This document shows positions 1 to 7,658 of a stretch of 59,986 nucleotides of DNA, in pieces. The notes under the pieces are model-generated. The model did no database searches, was not told the origin of the DNA, and saw nothing but the letters and a program-made list of their open reading frames with translations. The stretch is from NCBI GenBank assembly GCA_902766095.1, contig CACXCN010000008.1, forward strand, positions 1 through 59,986, read 5' to 3'. Each line of letters opens with the position of its first letter. Position 1 is the stretch's first letter. Both the position numbers and the translations under genes were made by a program. Source of the DNA: an uncultured Selenomonas sp. Its GTDB lineage: Bacteria > Bacillota > Negativicutes > Selenomonadales > Selenomonadaceae.

Positions 1-32
1 CTTATTCTACGGGGCCTTTAGCCTAAGTCCTC

Positions 33-380
33 GTGAACCTCGGAGAGGTTCACGAACTGAAACAGCAGGATGTGGCGAAGGCTTTAGGTGTCAGCCGCTC
101 TGCCTATGCTAATTACGAGTCTGGGTTCCGCACTCCTGATATTGGGACATTGACGAAGCTGGCCGATTTCTATGGAATCAGCATTGATGAACTGGTCGGG
201 CACCATTCCGCTGGAGCAGCGATCCCTGAGCTGTCTTCCTCCGAGGGAACCATGCTGAGGCTTTTCCGGCAGCTCTCGTCAGCTGGCCAGGAGCGTCTGA
301 TCCGGCAGGTTGCTTTCGAGATTGAATGGGAGGCATCCCATCCGTCTGTATCTGATCCGAATGAAGCGCATAAAAAATAG
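33..380 (+). CDS. XRE-family HTH transcriptional regulator, N-terminus possibly damaged
   Basis: Cro/C1-type DNA-binding domain protein of 115 residues, probably a transcriptional repressor. The helix-turn-helix is clear at residues 10-50 (QQDVAKALGVSRSAYANYES, then a second helix ending in IDELVG). The C-terminal half is unrecognised. The only in-frame start is a GTG at 33, preceded by a stop at 24-26, with no convincing ribosome binding site. Helix 1 of the HTH therefore appears to lack about 8-10 residues compared with relatives, which usually start well before the L(R)E.RxLKQ segment. Frame 2 is open upstream to the window edge (FYGAFSLS), so a frameshift near position 30 is possible. It is followed directly by a strong terminator, so it is monocistronic or the last gene of its unit. 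Confidence 0.75.
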   Translation: MNLGEVHELKQQDVAKALGVSRSAYANYESGFRTPDIGTLTKLADFYGISIDELVGHHSAGAAIPELSSSEGTMLRLFRQLSSAGQERLIRQVAFEIEWEASHPSVSDPNEAHKK

Positions 381-416
381 GCATTTCGATTTTGCATCGA
401 AATGCCTATTTTTCTT
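376..416 (+). terminator. Rho-independent terminator of the XRE gene
   Basis: A perfect 15-bp stem (AATAGGCATTTCGAT at 376-390 with its complement at 396-410) has a five-base loop and is followed by TTTCTT. The stem begins at the stop codon of the regulator. Confidence 0.9.
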
Positions 417-509
417 GCTATTTACATTGTCTAAACGTGTATGCTATGCACGAAGCGGGTTCCAGCCATCCGGCTGATCCTACCACTTCCAGCCATCTCC
501 CGATATTGG

Positions 510-1292
510 CTAGGCCGCCCGCTCGACTTCGAAGTTTATCTCGCTGGCGCCCTCTGGCACGACGACGAGGGCGTTGTAGGCGAGGCTGTCGGCTATGGCC
601 TGCTCGACCTCGGCAGCTGTTGAGGACGGGTTGCGGCGGATCTCATAGACCTCATGCGAGGCCTGCTTGATACGGTACGACTGCGGCGTGTGGAACTGCA
701 TCTCGAACCGCACACCCTCAGGGCTCCGGAACTGCACGTTGATGCCCTGGTAGAACTTACCGCCCCAGGCATTGCGGAACTTCTGCACTTTGTAGCCCTC
801 CTGCTGGAGCCGCTCGATCGTGGCCGGCACCGCCTGAGAGTAATCTTCGATACTGCAGGTGAATGTATAGCGCAGCACGTCGCCGATGCCATCGGCAGCC
901 GTCATCAGCTTGATGTTGTTTTCACGCGCCCGGCTGATGATCTTGCGCGTCAGGCTGTCCTCACCCTTGATGCGGTTCTCGAGGCCCGTCAGCTCCATCT
1001 CGTGGCTGGCAGCTGCCTGCAGGTCTCTCGTGATGCGCGGCTCGGCTGTCTGTGCCCGGCGCAGCATCAGCATGGCCAGCAGACGCGCCCGTTCCTCTTT
1101 CGTCAGGCGCGTGCCGCTCAGCGAGCGCTTGTCGGCTGCCTCGCTGTAGGCCAGCGTCATATCGAGCGTATCCTCTGGCGAGGCCGCCAGGCCACGGGTG
1201 AAGCCCGCTGGCGCGAATACGGTGGCGAATAGCATGAAGGCCGCTGTTACTTCGCGCAGCCCCTTCAAGTGATGTAGTTTGTTCAGCTTCAT
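510..1292 (-). CDS. Exported protein with RelA/SpoT-like nucleotidyltransferase fold
   Basis: 260 residues. Residues 1-37 read as a signal peptide: basic start (KLNKLHHLK), hydrophobic stretch VTAAFMLFATVFAPAG, and a cleavage-like GLAA. Residues about 103-222 match the RelA/SpoT synthetase fold: KGEDSLTRKI (109-118), GIGDVLRYTF with Asp138, and the FEMQFHT strand with Glu198 and His201. These correspond to the substrate-contacting Lys/Ser/Arg, the metal-binding Asp and the catalytic Glu of (p)ppGpp synthetases. The D..RYT form resembles small toxin-type members more than cytosolic RelA. No HD hydrolase, TGS or ACT domain is present. ATG at 1292 is preceded by GGGAGG. The gene stands alone between an intergenic gap and the pduO-type gene. 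The substrate is unknown, since GTP and ATP are not expected outside the cytoplasm; export could also mean the domain has been repurposed. Confidence 0.75.
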   Translation of the reverse strand: MKLNKLHHLKGLREVTAAFMLFATVFAPAGFTRGLAASPEDTLDMTLAYSEAADKRSLSGTRLTKEERARLLAMLMLRRAQTAEPRITRDLQAAASHEMELTGLENRIKGEDSLTRKIISRARENNIKLMTAADGIGDVLRYTFTCSIEDYSQAVPATIERLQQEGYKVQKFRNAWGGKFYQGINVQFRSPEGVRFEMQFHTPQSYRIKQASHEVYEIRRNPSSTAAEVEQAIADSLAYNALVVVPEGASEINFEVERAA

Positions 1293-1354
1293 GAGTCATC
1301 CTCCCATCCTGGTGGAGTTATACAGATTGATTGGTTATCTTGCTTACATCAACT

Positions 1355-1360
1355 ATTATA
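1355..1360 (-). promoter_or_regulatory. Extended -10 promoter of the RelA/SpoT-like gene
   Basis: On the minus strand this reads TTGCTATAAT, a perfect -10 hexamer with a TGn extension. No good -35 hexamer lies 16-18 bases upstream. It is 63 bases before the start codon. Confidence 0.45.
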
Positions 1361-1425
1361 GCAAGTCCATCTTGAAATAATCTGAATATTGTTGAGAGTA
1401 CTCTGAGAAGTATATTACTTTTCCA

Positions 1426-1923
1426 TCAGCGGTGTTCTTCCAATCGCATGAGAAGGAAGCAGTAGTCGGAGAGCCGGTTCAAGAATATCCGGTCGGAGTC
1501 GGCGATGGGCTCCTCCCGGCAGAGGCTGCAGCACTCGCGCTCCGCCCGGCGGGCAGTCGTGCGCGCCATGTCGAGGGCTGCACCGGCCAGCGTATCGCCT
1601 GGGATGAGGAATTCCCGGAGGGGCGGCAGCTTCGCCTCGGCAGCCGTGATTTTCTGCTCGATGTCCGTCACGAGTTCCGGCGTGATCAGCGGTGCCTTGT
1701 CCAGGCTGGCAAAATCGGCCATGAGGCTGGCCAGCTGTTTCTGCAGGGCGTATATCGCGTCGCGCACGGACTCGTCCTTGGCTGTGGCCCGGGCCAGCGC
1801 CAGCGCCGATCCGATTTCGTCAATCGTGCCGTACGTTATGACGCGCTGCGAATCCTTGGGCACGCGTTCTCCCGTATAGAGGCTGGTCTCGCCCCTATCG
1901 CCCGTCTTCGTTGTTACACTCAT
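1426..1923 (-). CDS. PduO-type cob(I)alamin adenosyltransferase
   Basis: 165 residues, the usual length for the trimeric PduO-type ATP:corrinoid adenosyltransferase, which makes adenosylcobalamin from ATP and cob(I)alamin in the cytoplasm. Diagnostic parts are the N-terminal ATP-binding motif TKTGDRGETSLYTGERVPK, the YGTIDEIGSALALARA segment, and the C-terminal RRAER...LNRLSDYCFLLMR helices. An open frame continues 30 codons upstream, but ATG 1923 has the family's normal MSVTTKTGD start and a GGGGGAT ribosome site. It is 86 bases downstream of ndk, separated by a terminator-like hairpin. B12 dependence fits the cobalamin riboswitch and B12-binding radical SAM gene elsewhere in the window. Confidence 0.92.
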   Translation of the reverse strand: MSVTTKTGDRGETSLYTGERVPKDSQRVITYGTIDEIGSALALARATAKDESVRDAIYALQKQLASLMADFASLDKAPLITPELVTDIEQKITAAEAKLPPLREFLIPGDTLAGAALDMARTTARRAERECCSLCREEPIADSDRIFLNRLSDYCFLLMRLEEHR

Positions 1924-1951
1924 TTTCCATCCCCCTATCTTACTTTTTCCA

Positions 1952-2001
1952 GAAAAAGCAAAAGGCTGCCGCCATCCAGTCACCTGAATCAGCCAGCAGC
2001 C
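1952..2001 (-). terminator. Terminator after ndk
   Basis: Minus-strand arms GGCTGCTGGC (2001-1992) and GGCGGCAGCC (1973-1964) can pair and are followed by TTTTGCTTTTT. It sits between ndk and the adenosyltransferase gene. Confidence 0.55.
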
Positions 2002-2009
2002 CAGCGATA

Positions 2010-2447
2010 TCAATCTAATGGCTTATAATCGCCATCATATATCTCTGTCTCGTTGAAGAATATATGAATCTCGCGCTCGGCACTGGCCGGGCTGTCCGAG
2101 GCATGGACCGCATTGCGGCTACCATTCTTGGCATAGAGCTTGCGGATCGTGCCCTCGGCTGCCTCCGCCGGATTCGTCTTGCCATGCAGGGCTCTGACGC
2201 GGGCGATGACATCGTCGCCCGCGAGGACCATAGCTACGATCGGAGCCGAGGTCATGAACCCCACGAGGTCGCCGTAGTACGGGCGGCCGATATGCTCCTG
2301 ATAATGTATGGAGGCCAGTCGCTCATCCATCTTCAGCATCTTCATCGCTACGATGCGGAAGCCTTCCTCCTCGTAGCGTTTCGTGATGTCACCGATATGT
2401 TTGGCATAGACTGCGTCTGGCTTGATAAGTACTAGTGTTTTCTCCAT
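2010..2447 (-). CDS. ndk: Nucleoside diphosphate kinase
   Basis: 145 residues, the full length for the enzyme that transfers the gamma phosphate of ATP to other NDPs through a phosphohistidine. MEKTLVLIKPDAV is the classical N-terminus, and the active-site His is His115 in NAVHASDSPASAEREI. GRPYYGDLV and the HGKTNP loop are present. There is an extra C-terminal IFFNETEIYDGDYKPLD tail, as is common in Firmicute Ndk. ATG 2447 is followed immediately by the conserved start. The gene lies 52 bases downstream of the gamma-carbonic-anhydrase-like gene and may share its promoter. Confidence 0.97.
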   Translation of the reverse strand: MEKTLVLIKPDAVYAKHIGDITKRYEEEGFRIVAMKMLKMDERLASIHYQEHIGRPYYGDLVGFMTSAPIVAMVLAGDDVIARVRALHGKTNPAEAAEGTIRKLYAKNGSRNAVHASDSPASAEREIHIFFNETEIYDGDYKPLD

Positions 2448-2499
2448 TGTAGCTTGATTTCCCCTTTTATGTATTTTTTCTGAAGGCGGGCCCGTGGCC

Positions 2500-3039
2500 T
2501 CATCTCCAGGTGACGCCGGACTCCTCGATCGCCTGACGATAGAGCGCGGCCACCTTCACATAGTTCATAGCCGACTGATGCAGAGCCTCGATCTCATCGT
2601 CGCGCAGGGCTCTGACGATCTGATACGGATTGCCGAATATCAGCGAGTTCGACGGGATCTTCTTGTGCTGGGTGATCAATGTGCCCGCACCGATGACGAC
2701 GCTTTCGCCGATATCGGTATGGCCCTGGATGTTCGAGCCCATGCCGATGAGCGTACCATTGCCGATTTTGTTGCAGTGAACCAGGGCATTATGACCGATG
2801 ATGACCTCATCACCGATGATGGTCGGCGAGTTCCCCATGACATGTATGACGGCATTATCCTGTATATTCGAATTTCTGCCTATGCGGATGGGCTGGAAAT
2901 CACCGCGTATGACCGTCCCGAACCATACACTCGAGCCCGGGCCTATCTCTACATCTCCTACGATTACTGCGGTAGGCGCTATGAATGCACTGGGGTCTAT
3001 TTTCGGTTTCTTCCCTTTATACGGTAGTATCAAAGCCAT
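2500..3039 (-). CDS. Gamma-carbonic-anhydrase-like hexapeptide-repeat protein
   Basis: 179 residues of left-handed beta-helix: repeated isoleucine-rich turns such as GPGSSVWFGTVIRGDFQPIRIG and SNIQDNAVIHVMGNSPTIIGDEVIIGHNALVH. The two metal-ligand histidine positions of the YrdA/PaaY/CaiE group are visible in VIHV and GHNALVH. Such proteins are trimers and some hydrate CO2 with zinc; many have no proven activity. ATG 3039 was chosen because AGGTGGAGG stands 7-8 bases upstream; a GTG at 3054 would lie inside that ribosome site. A strong promoter lies about 55 bases upstream. Confidence 0.88.
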   Translation of the reverse strand: MALILPYKGKKPKIDPSAFIAPTAVIVGDVEIGPGSSVWFGTVIRGDFQPIRIGRNSNIQDNAVIHVMGNSPTIIGDEVIIGHNALVHCNKIGNGTLIGMGSNIQGHTDIGESVVIGAGTLITQHKKIPSNSLIFGNPYQIVRALRDDEIEALHQSAMNYVKVAALYRQAIEESGVTWR

Positions 3040-3094
3040 GAGATTCGCCTCCACCTGTCGGTTTCATTTGTTCCGTTTGTCTGGTTCTGTTATT

Positions 3095-3123
3095 ATTATA
3101 ACGATTTGTTTGACTTTTTTCAA
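3095..3123 (-). promoter_or_regulatory. Promoter of the gamma-carbonic-anhydrase-like gene and ndk
   Basis: Minus strand: -35 TTGAAA (3123-3118), 17-base spacer, -10 TATAAT (3100-3095), preceded by CGT. The CGT-TATAAT core recurs at other promoters in this window. Confidence 0.7.
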
Positions 3124-3213
3124 TACCTGTATAGTCGCACGATGCTATGGACATACCGCTGGCACGATGTTAGAATACTGCTATGTAGATATTGTATTAT
3201 GGAGGCTTTAGAT

Positions 3214-3981
3214 TTGCACAAAAATGATTCTGTGACGAGCGCCCCCCGGAAACCGCGCTCCATGCTGGGCGTAAAGCTGGCTGCCGCTGCCGCCATAGTT
3301 CTGCTGTTCGTCATCATACACCTGGCCAATCCGGCCTTCCTGCCGCACCTCGTCGGCCTGATGAGCCGCGGAGATGTAAAGGAAACGGCCGAATACATCG
3401 CGTCGTTCGGTCCCTGGGCCATACTGTTCTCGGTATTGCTTACGGTATTCGTCAATACGCTGGGCTTCCCGCCGGCCATCATATTCTCGACCGCCAATAC
3501 GCTGATTTTCGGCATATTCTGGGGCATTTTCCTGTCCTGCGTGGCCGAGACCATCGGCGTGACTATCAGCTTTCTGCTGCTGCGCTTCTTTTTCCGCGAC
3601 GCAGCAGAAAGCGTGATCGCGAAGCACAAGACGCTGGCGAGCATCGACAAGTACAGCGGCAAGCGCGGCTTCGTCGTCATGCTCATCGCCCGCATGGTCC
3701 CCTATTTCCCGTCGATATTGCTGAATGCGCTCGGCGCCCTGTCGGCCATGAGCATGAAGGACTACGTCATATCGTCCTTCATCGGCAAATTCCCCTCAAC
3801 CGGCATCGAGGCCATCATCGGCCATGATACGATCACGCATCATGAGGATCCGACGCGCCTGATCGTCGTCATCGTGCTGGCTATCCTGCTCATCGTCGGT
3901 GCCTGGCTCTACGAGCGGCATGCCATGAAGCAGGAGGCTGCCGCCGAAGCCGATGCGGCTGCCACCGCAAAAGATGAATGA
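3214..3981 (+). CDS. TVP38/TMEM64 (VTT domain) family membrane protein
   Basis: About 255 residues from the chosen start. After a basic cytoplasmic N-terminus there are about five to six membrane spans (AAAAAIVLLFVIIHLA, ILFSVLLTVFVNTLGFPPAIIF, FGIFWGIFLSCVAETIGVTISFLLL, LIVVIVLAILLIVGAWLY) and the VTT-domain core with FPPAI and the GKRGFVVMLIARMVPYFPSILLNALGA segment. Related DedA/VTT proteins are linked to lipid flipping and membrane homeostasis; the substrate here is not known. TTG at 3214 is preferred because GGAGG at 3201-3205 is spaced 8 bases from it; an ATG at 3199 overlaps that site. The C-terminus ends in an Ala/Glu-rich tail. It is transcribed convergently with the pilus motor operon. 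Confidence 0.85.
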   Translation: MHKNDSVTSAPRKPRSMLGVKLAAAAAIVLLFVIIHLANPAFLPHLVGLMSRGDVKETAEYIASFGPWAILFSVLLTVFVNTLGFPPAIIFSTANTLIFGIFWGIFLSCVAETIGVTISFLLLRFFFRDAAESVIAKHKTLASIDKYSGKRGFVVMLIARMVPYFPSILLNALGALSAMSMKDYVISSFIGKFPSTGIEAIIGHDTITHHEDPTRLIVVIVLAILLIVGAWLYERHAMKQEAAAEADAAATAKDE

Positions 3982-3995
3982 CCCCCACGCAACGA

Positions 3996-4043
3996 ACAGC
4001 GCCCCGCCTGACAGTTTCATGCCAGACGGGGCGCTGTTTTTTA
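3996..4043. terminator. Terminator between the VTT gene and pilC-like gene
   Basis: Arms ACAGCGCCCCG (3996-4006) and CGGGGCGCTGT (4027-4037) form a perfect 11-bp stem followed by TTTTTT on the plus strand. It also lies at the 3' end of the minus-strand pilC-like gene, though its T-tract in that direction is weak. Confidence 0.85.
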
Positions 4044-4044
4044 C

Positions 4045-5328
4045 TCAGTAGGTCACGGAGTCCATGAGGCTCAGCAGCGGCAGCAGAACCGACATGACGA
4101 AAAAAGCTACCAGACTGCCCAGTACGATGATGCATACGGGCTCAGCCAGCGCTTGTATGCGCTCGGCATAGCGCTCCGTACGGGCCTCGCAGATATCTGC
4201 GGCCTGCTGCAGCATCTGCTCCATATTGCCTGACTCGAGACCGGAGGTGACGAGCTCCAGCAGCAGCGGTGGGAAAAGGCCGCAGCGAGCCAGCAGCCGC
4301 CCCAGTGGCTGACCAGCTGCCATTTTCTCGGCCACCTCCTGCAGGCAGTCCTGGAGACAGCGATTGGCCGGCAGATTCGGCACGAGTTTCATCGCCTGAT
4401 CGAGCGGCATGCCGTTGCCGATCAATAGCTCGACGGTACGCAGGACCAGTCCCCACTCACCGTAAAGTCGCATACTGCCGAGAACCGGCAGATGCAGCAG
4501 CAGGCCGTCCAGGCGCCGGCGTCCCTGCCTCGTCGCATAGACGCCGACACCCGCCGCTGCGGCCAGTGCCAGTCCGAGCAACACTTTGCCGCCATGTTGC
4601 TCCAATAGGTCCGAGAGGCCCAGCAGGATCTGGGTAGGCAGCGGCAACTCCGCCTGCAGGCTGCTCAGCATGCTGGCGACGGCCGGCAGGATGAATACCG
4701 TCATGAACGTCATCGCCAGCAATACGGCCATCCCCAATATTGCCGGATAGATGAGGCTCGTCTTCAATCGTTCGCGCGCGGCGACACCTTTCTCGAGGTA
4801 AGTGGCCAGCGACAGCAGTACTCGCTCGAGTGTGCCGCCCTCCTCGCCCGAGTGCACGAGCATCACTACATTATTCGGGAAGACATCCGGATGGGCCGCC
4901 AACGCCTGCGCCAGCGTACTGCCCTGCTGGACGCGCGCGGCCAGGTCCTCTAGCAGACGGTGGCGGACTCCGTGCTCACCTGTGCGGGCCAGGACCTGCA
5001 GGGCTTCATGGACGGGCCTTCCCGCCTGCAGCAATACCCCGAGCTGGCGGAACAGCAGCCCGCACCAGGCCGGCGATAGACCGCTGCTGCGCCAACTCAA
5101 GTGGAACGGAGTCCTGCGCGCCTCTTCCTGCCGAGCCCTGGTCTGCGGCTGCTGTCTCAGCCCCAGCGCGGCCCCGCCACCGGGATAACCATCTACCAGT
5201 GGCTCGAGCTTCACCGGTATCGTCCCCATATCATATACCTGGCGAGCAGCCGACCGCTCATCAGCCGCCTCGATCTCGCCACTGAACTGCTCCTGATGCC
5301 GGTTCAATGCTACATAGCGGAATCTCAT
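4045..5328 (-). CDS. Type II secretion/type IV pilus platform protein (GspF/PilC family)
   Basis: 427 residues, the normal size for the inner-membrane platform protein that couples the assembly ATPase to pilin polymerisation. N-terminal MRFRYVALNRHQEQFSGEIEA is typical. Two repeated T2SSF domains follow: first LFRQLGVLLQAGRPVHEAL to the YPAILGMAVLLAMTFMTVFILPAVASML span, second LRTVELLIGNGMPLDQAMKLVPN to a C-terminal span IIVLGSLVAFFVMSVLLPLLSLMDSV. It overlaps the pilT-like gene by an ATGA and is the last gene of the unit. No pilin, prepilin peptidase or secretin gene follows. Confidence 0.9.
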   Translation of the reverse strand: MRFRYVALNRHQEQFSGEIEAADERSAARQVYDMGTIPVKLEPLVDGYPGGGAALGLRQQPQTRARQEEARRTPFHLSWRSSGLSPAWCGLLFRQLGVLLQAGRPVHEALQVLARTGEHGVRHRLLEDLAARVQQGSTLAQALAAHPDVFPNNVVMLVHSGEEGGTLERVLLSLATYLEKGVAARERLKTSLIYPAILGMAVLLAMTFMTVFILPAVASMLSSLQAELPLPTQILLGLSDLLEQHGGKVLLGLALAAAAGVGVYATRQGRRRLDGLLLHLPVLGSMRLYGEWGLVLRTVELLIGNGMPLDQAMKLVPNLPANRCLQDCLQEVAEKMAAGQPLGRLLARCGLFPPLLLELVTSGLESGNMEQMLQQAADICEARTERYAERIQALAEPVCIIVLGSLVAFFVMSVLLPLLSLMDSVTY

Positions 5329-6383
5329 AGGCCGGCACCTCCTGTCCCAGCCTCTGCCGCGGCCCGGCAGCGCTGCCGCACCTCGCTCGTGATGCGATGC
5401 TGCGCATAGAGCTCATCGGCTGCCACGGTGAATGTCCGCATGCCTTCGCGCTGGTGGCTCAGCATGACCGAGGGCAGCTGGGTATATTTCCCCTGCCGCA
5501 GCAGGCCGCGCACGGCCGGCAGCGGCAGCAGCACCTCGGTGATCGCCGTCCGGCCGCCAGCGGCAGCCGGTATCAGGCGCTGGGCGTAGATGCCGGCGAG
5601 CACATCCGCCAGTCCTGACCGCACGATATCGCGCTCGGCCAGCGGGAAGAAGCCCTCTACGCGCAAGGGAGCCTCAGCCGCCGAGCTGGCATGCAGCGTA
5701 CCGAATACCAATATGCCGGCCTCAGCGGCCATCATGGCCGTCTCCATCGTATCGCGGTTGCGTATCTCCCCGACGAGCACGACATCGGGCGCCTCGCGCA
5801 GCGCACTGCGCAGTCCCTGTGCGAACGACAGGAAATCGCGCCCGAGCTCGCGCTGGCTGATGAAGCATCGGTCCGGCTCGTAGATATACTCGAGCGGATC
5901 CTCGAGCGTGATGATGTGCAGCGAGCGCGTATGATTCATCGCATCGAGCAGCGCGGCCAGCGACGTCGTCTTGCCGCTGCCGACCCTGCCGGTCACCAGT
6001 ACGAGCCCCTGCCGGGCCTGTACGAGCCGGCGCATGGCCGCCGGTGCGCCAATGTCCTCCAGCGTGGGGATGCGCCCCGGCAGCAGGCGCAGGGCCAGCG
6101 CCGTATGTCCCTGCTGGATATAGGCATTGCCGCGGAACCGCCGTCCCTGTCTTTCCCAGGAGAAATCGAGCTCCCGCCGGGCGCCCAGCTCCGTCTGCTG
6201 CTCCGCCGTCAGCAGGAGATCGAGCGCCCGCCGCATCCAGGCATCATCCGGCCGCATATCCAGCGGCTGCAGCTGCCCATCCACGCGCAGCCACACCGCT
6301 TGTCCGGCCGTCATATGTATGTCCGAGGCCTCCCGGGCGATTGCAGCCTGTACCGCCTCATCCAGTTCTCCGCCCTCAGCCAT
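5325..6383 (-). CDS. PilT/PilU-type pilus retraction ATPase
   Basis: 352 residues. A secretion ATPase with PilT-type N-terminal SDIHMTAGQAVWLRVDG, Walker A GRVGSGKTT (132-140), Asp box ITLEDPLEYIY, Walker B PDVVLVGEIRNRDTMETAM, and His box FGTLHASSAAEA. A PilT-like AVRGLLRQGKYTQ motif lies near the C-terminus. PilT enzymes depolymerise the pilus. The canonical GEIRD is GEIRN here and AIRNLIREGK is altered, so this may be a PilT-like variant. It overlaps the pilB-like gene by 8 bases and pilC-like by 4, indicating translational coupling. Confidence 0.88.
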   Translation of the reverse strand: MAEGGELDEAVQAAIAREASDIHMTAGQAVWLRVDGQLQPLDMRPDDAWMRRALDLLLTAEQQTELGARRELDFSWERQGRRFRGNAYIQQGHTALALRLLPGRIPTLEDIGAPAAMRRLVQARQGLVLVTGRVGSGKTTSLAALLDAMNHTRSLHIITLEDPLEYIYEPDRCFISQRELGRDFLSFAQGLRSALREAPDVVLVGEIRNRDTMETAMMAAEAGILVFGTLHASSAAEAPLRVEGFFPLAERDIVRSGLADVLAGIYAQRLIPAAAGGRTAITEVLLPLPAVRGLLRQGKYTQLPSVMLSHQREGMRTFTVAADELYAQHRITSEVRQRCRAAAEAGTGGAGL

Positions 6384-7629
6384 AGATCACCCTCCTGACC
6401 TCCGCCAGCGTCGTGATTCCGGCGACCGCCCGCGCGATGCCATCCTGCTCCAGCGTGACCATGCCCTGCCGCTGAGCCAGCTCCTTCAGCTCGTGGCGGC
6501 TGAGTCCGTCCATGATCCCCTGCCGCACCTCGGGCGTGACGAGCAGGATTTCCTGTATGGCCAGCCGTCCCCGATAGCCGGTGCCATGACACTGCTCACA
6601 GCCCCGTGCCCGCCAGAGATGCATACCGGGACGGAATGATTTCCCCAGCATGAGCGCCTCCTCCGAGCCGGCCTCCACCTCGTACTCCTCCGCGCAATGG
6701 CGGCAGACGCGGCGCAGCAGCCGCTGGGCCACGACACCATTCAGCGTGGCTGCCAGCATATAGGGCGGTATTCCCATGTCCTGCAGGCGGAACACCGCCT
6801 CGGCCGCATCATCGGTATGCAGCGTCGTCATGGCGGCATGACCGGTCAGCGCAATGCGTATGACCATCTCTGCCGTCTCGATATCACGGACCTCCGAGGC
6901 CAGCACGAGCGAGGCATCCTGACGCAGGGCCGCCCGCAGGCCGACGGCATACGTCAGACCGACCTTCGGATTAATCTGCACCTGGGTCACGCCATGGATA
7001 TGGCGCTCGACCGGGTCCTCGAGCGTCACGATATTCGTATCCGGCCGCGCGAGCTCCTCCAGGGCTGCGTAAAGCACTGTACTTTTGCCTGAATTCATGG
7101 GGCCCACTACGGCAACCATCCCGGCCGGCTTATGGATCAGCTGACGCAGCCGTGCCAGCCCCTCCGTGCTCAGGCCGAGCTCGTCGAGCGACAGCAGCCG
7201 GCTGCCATCAGCCATGATGCGCAGCACGAGCGTCTCCCCGAGGGTCGACGGCAGCACCGAGACGCGGATATCCATCTTCGTCTGCCCGATGTCAAAACGA
7301 ATATGGCCATCCTGCGGCAACAGCCGGCTGGCACTGTCGAGTCCGGCCATGACCTTGATGCGGGCCGCGAGCACCGGGGCGAGGTCGCGCGGCAGATGTC
7401 CCGCGACCTGCAGCAGCCCATCCTGACGATAACGCACGCGCAGACAGTCATCGAGCGGCTCGATATGGATATCGCTGGCCTGACGGCGCAGCGCCTCCTT
7501 TATGATGGCATCGACGATCTGCGCCATCGGGCCGACGGACGAGTTCCAGTTCCGCGGCGCGCTGTCGTGCCGCGATTCATAGACGGCCTGATCGAGTAAT
7601 ATCCTGAATCCCGCTTCATCCTCCAGCAT
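6376..7629 (-). CDS. GspE/PilB-type assembly ATPase lacking the N-terminal domain
   Basis: 417 residues, against about 550-570 for full GspE/PilB; the N-terminal MshEN (GspE-N) domain is missing. Present are the SDIHIEPLDDCLRVRYRQDG domain, Walker A GPMNSGKST (about 176-184), Asp box VTLEDPVE, Walker B region QDASLVLASEVRDIETAEM, His box TTLHTDDA, and a tetracysteine zinc site (CRHC, CEQC). The usual VGEIRD is ASEVRD, keeping the Glu but losing the preceding Gly, so activity may differ. ATG 7629 fits the GGGAG site better than ATG 7635. It begins 29 bases after an ADP-ribosylglycohydrolase gene, so the two are probably co-transcribed. Confidence 0.88.
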   Translation of the reverse strand: MLEDEAGFRILLDQAVYESRHDSAPRNWNSSVGPMAQIVDAIIKEALRRQASDIHIEPLDDCLRVRYRQDGLLQVAGHLPRDLAPVLAARIKVMAGLDSASRLLPQDGHIRFDIGQTKMDIRVSVLPSTLGETLVLRIMADGSRLLSLDELGLSTEGLARLRQLIHKPAGMVAVVGPMNSGKSTVLYAALEELARPDTNIVTLEDPVERHIHGVTQVQINPKVGLTYAVGLRAALRQDASLVLASEVRDIETAEMVIRIALTGHAAMTTLHTDDAAEAVFRLQDMGIPPYMLAATLNGVVAQRLLRRVCRHCAEEYEVEAGSEEALMLGKSFRPGMHLWRARGCEQCHGTGYRGRLAIQEILLVTPEVRQGIMDGLSRHELKELAQRQGMVTLEQDGIARAVAGITTLAEVRRVIYG

Positions 7630-7658
7630 CAGCATTCTCCCTCAGCGCTGAAACATTT

